Source: a virus
Direction: 5' to 3' (one strand)
Virus record (IMG/VR): IMGVR_UViG_3300028388_002866
Span: 1 to 29,271 of that record
Length of the DNA: 29,271 bases
Positions 24,200 to 29,271 of the stretch are shown one piece after another. The notes under the pieces are model-generated. The model had not been told where the DNA came from, did no database searches, and saw only the letters and a program-made list of their open reading frames with translations. Numbering within the stretch: position 1 is the first letter of the stretch; the number at the start of each line of letters is the position of its first letter. The position numbers and the translations under genes were made by a program.

Positions 24200-25015
24200 A
24201 TGATTCTCAATAGCCGTGTACCGAATAAACTTATACCGAGAGCCGATTTTAAGCCCGAACAATTTAGAAAAGTGATCATGTCTCATGGCATGGACCTTCA
24301 ATGGCAACAGAGCGCCGAATGTCCTTGCTCAAATCCAAGTGGGACTTATGGATTTAATGTATCAAGCGCAGCAAGCGCACATAGTGAGCAAAACCGGAAC
24401 GATTGCCCTGCATGTTTTGGCCGTGGTTATGTGTGGCACTCTAGCCAGCAAATTAGAGCAGTTGTCACGGGGATTAGAAAAGAAGAACAGAGATTTAGTG
24501 ACGTAGGGGGCACAGAGTACGGGAACGGGCAAATAGGAATCACACTACTACCCGAACACTTACCCGCGCTTGGTGACCGATTCACAGTGCTCAGTAGCGC
24601 CATTGTATACCGCGAGACAATAGTAAGAGGTCCTACATTAATAGACGCGCTTAGATACCCCATTGTAAGACGATCACATGACCTTGCGTCCGGCGTCCTT
24701 GAATTTGGGATTAGGTATTTAATTTTAGCAGATTCAAACGGGATTGTAGATGTGAGCTCCCAACCGGTCAAAGGGACTGATTATCAATTATCAGCCGGCG
24801 GTGGCGTGCAATGGCTAAACATGGCCACAGCCCCCAACGAAGGGACAAGATACTCAGTCGAGTATTACGCTAATCCGAGCTATATTATAACGAATCACCC
24901 GCACGCAGTGCGCGATACACAGATTCAATTTAAAGCGCCGACTCCGTACCATGCCGAATTACCCGTTTACGCTGAGGCTCGCCTTGAATTTTTTGGTACT
25001 CCAGAAGGTGCGTGA
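24200..25015 (+). CDS. Neck or head-tail joining protein with a zinc-ribbon-like CPC/CPAC motif
   Basis: 271 residues. Residues 41-76 contain ECPCSNPSGTYG and NDCPACFGRGYVW: four cysteines in a CxC...CxxC layout followed by GRGY, like the metal-binding fingers (CxxC-x-GxG) often seen in phage structural proteins of this region. The remainder is beta-rich, with no other recognised motif. The order connector - this protein - gp10-like - terminator fits a neck component. Ribosome site GGGGG at 24189-24193. It overlaps the next gene by one base if that begins at ATG 25015. Confidence 0.65.
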   Translation: MILNSRVPNKLIPRADFKPEQFRKVIMSHGMDLQWQQSAECPCSNPSGTYGFNVSSAASAHSEQNRNDCPACFGRGYVWHSSQQIRAVVTGIRKEEQRFSDVGGTEYGNGQIGITLLPEHLPALGDRFTVLSSAIVYRETIVRGPTLIDALRYPIVRRSHDLASGVLEFGIRYLILADSNGIVDVSSQPVKGTDYQLSAGGGVQWLNMATAPNEGTRYSVEYYANPSYIITNHPHAVRDTQIQFKAPTPYHAELPVYAEARLEFFGTPEGA

Positions 25016-25716
25016 TGTTAGACCTCAGTGAGTATGGACTAGACCCTAGATCGAGACGCGCCCGAATGAAAAGAATAGGCGTTGCAATTGTGGCCGCGTG
25101 GAGAGCCAGCGCAGACGAAGCCGGTTTAAAAAGCACGTTGCGAGAATACAAGCGCGGGATTCAAATCACAGAATCAAGCGAGAGCCATGTTATTGTGACA
25201 CTTAGGGGCCAATTGCCGAACATGTTAGAAAACGGCATTAAACCTCACGATATGAGAACATACTTACTAAGAACAGTAAGGACAGGCGCCGCCCCTATTA
25301 GACGCAACAAGGAAGGTAAACCATACCGCTATATTATGTTTAGACGGTCCGTTTCAGATATAAAAAATTACGGATTCAAAGGCGCGTATGCCGAAGCTAA
25401 AAACCTCACAAGCACAATGAGCCAAAGCACCGGAAAACTATTATATGGAAGCCGTATGCCTTCCGGACGTGCAAGCCGATTCACAAACAAAAGTGGGATT
25501 ACTAGCGTAAGTGATGCGCTCTCCGGCATGGTGAAGTTGACAGGCGTCACGACCATAGGAGGCGCGGCGCGTGGCTCAAATAATACTTATGCAACGTGGC
25601 GAACAGTATCATATAAACGGCCCGAAGCATGGCAGCACCCCGGATTTACAATGCTCAATTTAAGCTATGACATTGAAACAAATATAGACCAAATTGTAGA
25701 AAGTGCGGGCCTATAA
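25015..25716 (+). CDS. HK97 gp10-like neck / tail-completion protein
   Basis: 233 residues from ATG 25015 (a GTG at 25012 is also in frame, but the ATG overlapping the preceding TGA and following GAAGG is preferred). RGQLPNMLENGIKPHDMR and, near the end, WRTVSYKRPEAWQHPGF match the family pattern of gp10-like/neck proteins (an 'LPnmlE.G...hDM' helix and the 'W.HPGf' motif). The protein is basic. Such proteins join the head and the tail tube. Confidence 0.75.
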   Translation: MLDLSEYGLDPRSRRARMKRIGVAIVAAWRASADEAGLKSTLREYKRGIQITESSESHVIVTLRGQLPNMLENGIKPHDMRTYLLRTVRTGAAPIRRNKEGKPYRYIMFRRSVSDIKNYGFKGAYAEAKNLTSTMSQSTGKLLYGSRMPSGRASRFTNKSGITSVSDALSGMVKLTGVTTIGGAARGSNNTYATWRTVSYKRPEAWQHPGFTMLNLSYDIETNIDQIVESAGL

Positions 25717-25717
25717 C

Positions 25718-26317
25718 ATGATACATCATCACTTAATTACAGCACTAAATGCCGGTTTGAATTTGTACCTTGACCCCAATAATCAAGCAGAGTGGCGCGA
25801 GTTATTGAGCGATACAGCACATGACGATAGTTTATTAGATCGTATTTATAATGAGCTTGTTAATGACCGCCCGCAGGTAAGACCCCATGCAAGCGCAGGA
25901 ACCGCGCAAATGCCTTTAATCGTTGTTCAAAAACTCTCAAGAAATGTTGTACATCGACCATTAGGGGGAACAGCAAACGGCAAAGAGTCCACGATTTCAC
26001 GACAAGAGGCCAAAATAGAAGTCATGGCCGCCGGTTCAGATGTGTGTGATGTGCTCTCTCAAACAGTATATAAAATACTACAAGGATTCAGATCAGATTT
26101 TTTAGCAAATGGCTATTTGAGTTATATGATGAGTAGCTTAGATGAGTTGGATGCGCATGAGCTTTTAGCCGCCGAAGAATTAGGCATTTTTATACAACGA
26201 TTAAGCCTAGAAGCAATGATACAAGACGAAAGCGCGACAATTAGACCAGACACGCTACTAGGACCGCTTACACTAGCACTTGCACCAGAGGGACGAGTGA
26301 GAGCTATCTCAGTTTGA
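25718..26317 (+). CDS. Probable tail terminator / completion protein
   Basis: 199 residues from ATG 25718; a GTG at 25703 would give 204 residues but overlaps the upstream gene and has no better ribosome site. The protein has a helical start (HHHLITALNAGLNLYLDP) and a strand-rich middle (MPLIVVQKLS, AKIEVMAAGSDVCDVLSQTV). This is the usual build of a tail terminator, which caps the tube and sheath. Position directly before the sheath gene agrees. No distinctive motif, so the call rests on context. Confidence 0.6.
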   Translation: MIHHHLITALNAGLNLYLDPNNQAEWRELLSDTAHDDSLLDRIYNELVNDRPQVRPHASAGTAQMPLIVVQKLSRNVVHRPLGGTANGKESTISRQEAKIEVMAAGSDVCDVLSQTVYKILQGFRSDFLANGYLSYMMSSLDELDAHELLAAEELGIFIQRLSLEAMIQDESATIRPDTLLGPLTLALAPEGRVRAISV

Positions 26318-26324
26318 GCTTTAA

Positions 26325-26333
26325 TGATATAAT
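26325..26333 (+). promoter_or_regulatory. Extended -10 promoter-like sequence before the tail sheath
   Basis: TGATATAAT (26325-26333) is a perfect TGnTATAAT extended -10 element in the 33-nt gap before the sheath gene. Extended -10 promoters can work with a poor -35, and none is obvious here. A start about 7 nt downstream would fall just before the AAGGAG at 26341. Confidence 0.45.
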
Positions 26334-26340
26334 ACAGGCA

Positions 26341-26346
26341 AAGGAG
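26341..26346 (+). promoter_or_regulatory. Strong ribosome site setting the sheath start at 26354
   Basis: AAGGAG is 7 nt before ATG 26354 and 4 nt before the in-frame GTG at 26351, so the ATG is the better start. Confidence 0.7.
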
Positions 26347-26353
26347 ATTTGTG

Positions 26354-27997
26354 ATGCCTACCATTTTAAACAGTACCGGATTCCCCCGAACCCGTAGACC
26401 CGCTATTTATACCCGCGTTGATGCGTCCGCCCTTGCCGGAGGTGACATTGAAAGCGGAAATATTGCACTTGTTGGCGACTTTGCAAGTTTTAGCAGTACC
26501 GAACCTACAAGTTTTTTCTCGCGCCGATCAATGACAGCTTATGATTCAACAGACAGTGAGCTCTCACTTTTAGCTCAGTTAGCATTTAATCCAAGTGATG
26601 ACCCTAACGCTAACTTTGGCGCAGCTTCATTAAGTATCGTAAACGCAAGAGAAAATTGTACAAAAAGCACAATTGATCTAGGACCTTTAACTTTAAGCTC
26701 TAAAATTTACGGATTAAAAGCAAATAGACTTACTGCTACTCTCGCAATTACCGGCGCAAAGCATGAGCTAAGCTTGAACCGTAATGGGCTCACAGAGCAG
26801 TTTGAGATTGAAAATACTGCTTTATTGAGTGTTGAGAACGGGACCGGCGGCGATGTTGATTTGACCATTGAAGAAGGCACTTTGACATTGACAGACGGCA
26901 ACGGGACATTAATCAGTTTTGACTCAACCGAAGCGCCCGATTTACAGAGCGCTGTTAATTTATTAAATACAGTAGCCGACATCACCGCACTTTTGATTGA
27001 GCCCAGCAGCATTGCACTAGGGAGCATTGACTATGTAAGTGAGACAATTGCAGACGCGGCAACATACGAAGTAAAAGCGCCGGCTTATCTCTTAACACAA
27101 GAGCTTTTACGATCTAATCTTGTGACAAGTGAAATTGACAACTCAAGTACAGCAAGCTCTTTTAGTAGTACAAGCGTGACTGCAACCGGTGGTGCACAAG
27201 GCGCAACAACAGATTATGAAGCAGCGCTAAGATCTATTGAAAATAAGAACATTCAAATAGTTGTGCTCTTTACAGATGATTTGAGCTCACAATCCTTTTT
27301 GGCGGCACACTTACAGGCCGCAGGCCAAGCAGGCTATGAGCGACAAGCGTACACAGCAATTGATAGCAATTCAACACTAGCTCAAGTCCGTACTAGAGCA
27401 GCGAGCTTGAACAATGCCGGTATTGCGCTTACAAGCCAAAGCGGAGAGCTCATTGACCCAAAGGGGGCCCGCCGATCAATCAACAGCAAGCACCTTGCTT
27501 TGATTCTTGCCGGTATGCAAGCAGGGTCTGACATCGGAGAACCCTTGACGCGCAAACGTCCGCGCTTGCTCTCAGTGAGCCAACAGTGGGATAATTACTC
27601 AGACGCAGAAGAAGCACTTAGGTCTGGTACTGTCTTTATTAATGCCGATAATTTAGGTCTGAAAATTGAGCGTTCTATTACAACGTACATGACAGATAAT
27701 AATCCGATTTATTCAGAGATTAGCACTTACGAAAGCATTTTAGCGTCGTTAAGAGATATAAGACAGTCATTAGCTGACCAAATTGGACGTCCGACAAGAG
27801 CAAGCCAATTGAGCCTTATCAGTGGCCGAGTTAATACAAGACTCACAGCACAAGTCACGGACGGCATTATAAAAGCATTTCAGAACATTGAGCTTGAAGA
27901 TTTAGGCGATGAAGTAGCCGTCAGCTATGAAGTTGCACCGGTTGAGCCCTTAAACTTTGTCACTGTCACAGCAATTGCACAACGTATTTCAGCATAA
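26354..27997 (+). CDS. Contractile tail sheath protein
   Basis: 547 residues from ATG 26354. The C-terminal third is characteristic of myovirus sheaths: residues around 470-547 with RAAQ-like order SLADQIGRPTRASQLSLISG, then the late LTAQVTDGIIKAFQNIELED and the final VSYEVAPVEPLNFVTVTAIA strand. The sheath wraps the tube and contracts to drive DNA delivery. Preceded by a promoter-like -10 and strong ribosome site, and followed 13 nt later by the tube gene. This gene is the main basis for calling the phage a myovirus. Confidence 0.85.
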   Translation: MPTILNSTGFPRTRRPAIYTRVDASALAGGDIESGNIALVGDFASFSSTEPTSFFSRRSMTAYDSTDSELSLLAQLAFNPSDDPNANFGAASLSIVNARENCTKSTIDLGPLTLSSKIYGLKANRLTATLAITGAKHELSLNRNGLTEQFEIENTALLSVENGTGGDVDLTIEEGTLTLTDGNGTLISFDSTEAPDLQSAVNLLNTVADITALLIEPSSIALGSIDYVSETIADAATYEVKAPAYLLTQELLRSNLVTSEIDNSSTASSFSSTSVTATGGAQGATTDYEAALRSIENKNIQIVVLFTDDLSSQSFLAAHLQAAGQAGYERQAYTAIDSNSTLAQVRTRAASLNNAGIALTSQSGELIDPKGARRSINSKHLALILAGMQAGSDIGEPLTRKRPRLLSVSQQWDNYSDAEEALRSGTVFINADNLGLKIERSITTYMTDNNPIYSEISTYESILASLRDIRQSLADQIGRPTRASQLSLISGRVNTRLTAQVTDGIIKAFQNIELEDLGDEVAVSYEVAPVEPLNFVTVTAIAQRISA

Positions 27998-28010
27998 AAG
28001 GAGTTAGAAA

Positions 28011-28433
28011 ATGGCAAAAGGAATTAGCGGCGCAAGTTGTAAAGTTTTTTTAAGTGCGACCGGTCAGGAAGTAGGCTGGGCAACGGGTGTTAATGTGTCT
28101 GAGAACATTCAAACTCAAAGAGTAGATGTCATTGGGGATATAGACTCGCAAGAGATTATTCCGGTTCGACGTACAGCGACAATGAGTGTAGATGCTATCC
28201 GTATTCAGCGAGAGCCTTTAGAAAACTATGGCGCATGGCAAATTGGCGACACAAACGACATTTTAAGCGCCGGTGGTCTTGACTTTGCAGTCATTGATCA
28301 GAATACCGGTGAGCAAATAGTCTTACTACAAGGTTGCAGACCGACTACAAGAAACTTTAGAGTAGACAGCGCTTCAATTTTCAGTGAGAATCTATCTTTT
28401 GAGGTGCGGCGTTTAAAATACCCTACTGAATAG
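28011..28433 (+). CDS. Tail tube protein
   Basis: 140 residues, the size of small myovirus tubes. It shows the usual alternating strands and a GISGASCKVFLSATGQEVGW start, VNVSENIQTQRVDVIGDI, then RRTATMSVDAIRIQREPL and a terminal FSENLSFEVRRLK strand. The tube is the inner channel surrounded by the sheath. Strong AAGGAG ribosome site 8 nt before the ATG. Position between sheath and chaperone is canonical. Confidence 0.8.
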   Translation: MAKGISGASCKVFLSATGQEVGWATGVNVSENIQTQRVDVIGDIDSQEIIPVRRTATMSVDAIRIQREPLENYGAWQIGDTNDILSAGGLDFAVIDQNTGEQIVLLQGCRPTTRNFRVDSASIFSENLSFEVRRLKYPTE

Positions 28434-28446
28434 AAACAGGTGATCT

Positions 28447-28905
28447 ATGCTAACCAAGATTAAAACCAATGCAGAAAAACAAGATACATCTAACTCAGAG
28501 CAAGAAATTGTAGGATTAGAGCGAGTTTTACATATTGAGTTTGATCTTGGGGGGCAGACATTAAAAGCGGCGGTTGTATCTCGTATTTTGACAATGGAGC
28601 AAAAGCTTTTACGGGACAGAGCTTGCGTACAGTTGGCCGCGCCGGTGGCTTATGACGAATTGCCGACAATGGCAAAAATGCGAGTATGGGCTTTAGCGAC
28701 ATGTGCGCAGGCACTACTTGACCCGCCCGAATGGCTTGATCATTGGATAGGGCGCTTTGACCCTTTATTATTTCAAGTGTATGAGGGGGTGATAGCGCAT
28801 GAGAGCGCTTTTTTTCGCTTCAACATGGCTGAGAGCCCAGAGGACGAGAAAAAGCCCCTTGTTCGCATTACAGCGTCAGACGTTCCCGAAGTTGAGCCCT
28901 TGTGA
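28447..28905 (+). CDS. Tail assembly chaperone, short (unshifted) form
   Basis: 152 residues. An N-terminal strand pair (LHIEFDLGGQTLKAAVVS), a helical body (MAKMRVWALATCAQALLDPP, then EWLDHWIGRF), and a loose acidic tail. This is the layout of a lambda gpG-like chaperone, which coats the tape measure during tail assembly. It sits between the tube and tape-measure genes. It ends CCC TTG TGA, where a second reading frame (+1) runs on to 29092. The two products are expected in a fixed ratio, as in most long-tailed phages. Confidence 0.75.
   Translation: MLTKIKTNAEKQDTSNSEQEIVGLERVLHIEFDLGGQTLKAAVVSRILTMEQKLLRDRACVQLAAPVAYDELPTMAKMRVWALATCAQALLDPPEWLDHWIGRFDPLLFQVYEGVIAHESAFFRFNMAESPEDEKKPLVRITASDVPEVEPL
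28897..28905 (+). other. Probable +1 programmed frameshift site
   Basis: The short chaperone ends CCC-TTG-TGA (28897-28905). The downstream frame needs a +1 step. CCC-T allows a proline tRNA to re-pair on CCT, giving Pro-Cys-Glu onward; alternatively TTG beside the slow TGA stop could slip to TGT. CCC-T is a known type of +1 slip site in phages, whereas most tail chaperones use a -1 site. A -2 shift would give the same frame but has no good slippery sequence here. Confidence 0.55.
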
Positions 28906-29092
28906 ATTAAATCTCATTATTCCCAACGCGCACCCAGCTTCGGTTTTAGAACGTGTCTTACTTGAAATGAGCGACGAGGAATTTACAAAAGCGCGGCCCG
29001 AACATCTAAACAAATTAACAGCAGATCAACCGGCAAAAACCGGTGTTAAATGGATAGACGAAGCTGAACAGCAGCTTTTTAAGGGCAGGTAA
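28901..29092 (+). CDS. Tail assembly chaperone, frameshift extension (gpT-like part)
   Basis: About 63 residues reached by shifting from the preceding gene, starting CELNLIIPNAHPASVLERVL and continuing through EMSDEEFTKARPEHLNKLTA to VKWIDEAEQQLFKGR. It has no convincing start of its own: the only nearby ATG, at 28967, lacks a ribosome site, and an ATG at 28799 lies within the first frame where the translation looks like an out-of-frame shadow. The fused product recruits tube protein to the tape measure by analogy with lambda gpGT. Its stop is one base before the tape-measure start. Confidence 0.6.
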   Translation, partial: CELNLIIPNAHPASVLERVLLEMSDEEFTKARPEHLNKLTADQPAKTGVKWIDEAEQQLFKGR

Positions 29093-29093
29093 G

Positions 29094-29271
29094 ATGCAAG
29101 AGACAAATATAAAAGTCAGTATTGACGACAACGAGGCAATTCAACGCCTTCGGGAAATGGCCGCTTTAACTGAACAAATTAGCTCCGGACTTGGCGGGCT
29201 TGCCGTTCCTCCACATGGCGGCGGTGGTGGCGGCGGCGGCGGGGGAGGTGGCGTTGGTGGCGGTGGTGGAG
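29094..29271 (+). CDS. Tape measure protein, N-terminal part (cut by window end)
   Basis: 59 codons are visible. The ATG lies one base after the chaperone stop with an AAGGG ribosome site at 29081-29085. The start, METNIKV-like with MQETNIKVSIDDNEAIQRLR followed by MAALTEQISSGLGGL, is a typical tape-measure beginning: a strand then a helix. From 29217 the codons become almost all glycine. Position after a frameshifted chaperone is diagnostic. Tape measures set tail length and are usually the longest tail gene; here the length is unknown. Confidence 0.8.
   Translation, partial: MQETNIKVSIDDNEAIQRLREMAALTEQISSGLGGLAVPPHGGGGGGGGGGGGVGGGGG
29217..29271 (+). repeat. Polyglycine tract in the tape measure N-terminus
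   Basis: After His, 12 consecutive glycine codons, one Val, then five more glycine codons up to the window end. All four GGN codons are used, so this is selected at protein level rather than a simple DNA repeat. It may continue beyond the window. Confidence 0.9.

Noticed and set aside
28809-28815. Seven-T run in the chaperone as a frameshift site
   Set aside because: A -1 slip here gives the wrong frame; only a -2 slip would work, and the second frame just after it reads like a shadow (FFASTWLRAQRTRK). The stop-adjacent CCC-T site fits better.
1-29271. tRNA genes, rRNA, insertion sequences, integrase or attachment sites
   Set aside because: Gaps between genes are all under 50 nt and none contains a cloverleaf or transposase; no recombinase motif was seen in any reading frame.

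Overview
The window is a densely packed, one-direction (+ strand) stretch of a tailed double-stranded DNA phage or prophage. A contractile-tail (myovirus) type is indicated by a tail sheath gene followed by a tail tube gene, a tail-assembly chaperone pair and the start of a tape-measure gene. The head genes are of the MuF / HK97-protease kind: portal, MuF-like minor head protein, HK97-type prohead protease, scaffold and major capsid protein. The large terminase, baseplate and replication genes are not in this window. I cannot name the host. Nothing here is diagnostic, and I found no tRNA genes, integrase or bacterial genes.

Layout: (1) 1-2004, end of an upstream gene, an unrecognised 203-residue protein, two small membrane or coiled-coil proteins and a CHAP-type cysteine peptidase, which together resemble a lysis cassette. 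(2) 2001-3449, portal. (3) 3450-19244, a very large accessory block wedged between portal and MuF protein. It holds two paralogous SNF2-type DEVH helicases (1205 and 650 aa), two giant multidomain proteins (1384 and 959 aa, the second with a DdrB/ParB-like domain), a 222-residue protein with a SAGxIAWxLWGGDAG-type phage domain, and a nucleotide-metabolism pair (zinc dCMP deaminase and adenosylcobalamin-dependent class II ribonucleotide reductase). (4) 19225-22963, MuF protein, protease, scaffold and major capsid protein with an inserted Ig/FN3-like domain. (5) 22995-26317, a small AT-hook-like protein and the head-tail connector, neck and tail-completion genes. (6) 26354-29271, sheath, tube, chaperone with a probable +1 frameshift, and tape measure (cut by the window end) with a long glycine run.

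The most interesting part is the accessory block. Its large proteins match the idea of phage 'polyvalent proteins': long multidomain proteins encoded beside MuF and portal genes and proposed to be packaged and injected with the DNA. Three of them share one ~100-125 residue module (HKYIRRIP...). Two of those also carry dispersed copies of a short NFETMPE motif, conserved nearly to the base. These look like common targeting, packaging or processing signals built onto different effector bodies. A second striking signal is that the C-terminal tail of the prohead protease copies the N-terminus of the major capsid protein (VGYQTP...LVPQQL).

Genes are nearly all coupled by 1-20 nt overlaps or gaps of under 50 nt, so long transcripts are likely. 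Visible regulatory structures are few: a hairpin that would bury the ribosome binding site of the CHAP gene, an imperfect hairpin just before the dCMP deaminase start, and an extended -10 promoter-like sequence before the sheath gene.
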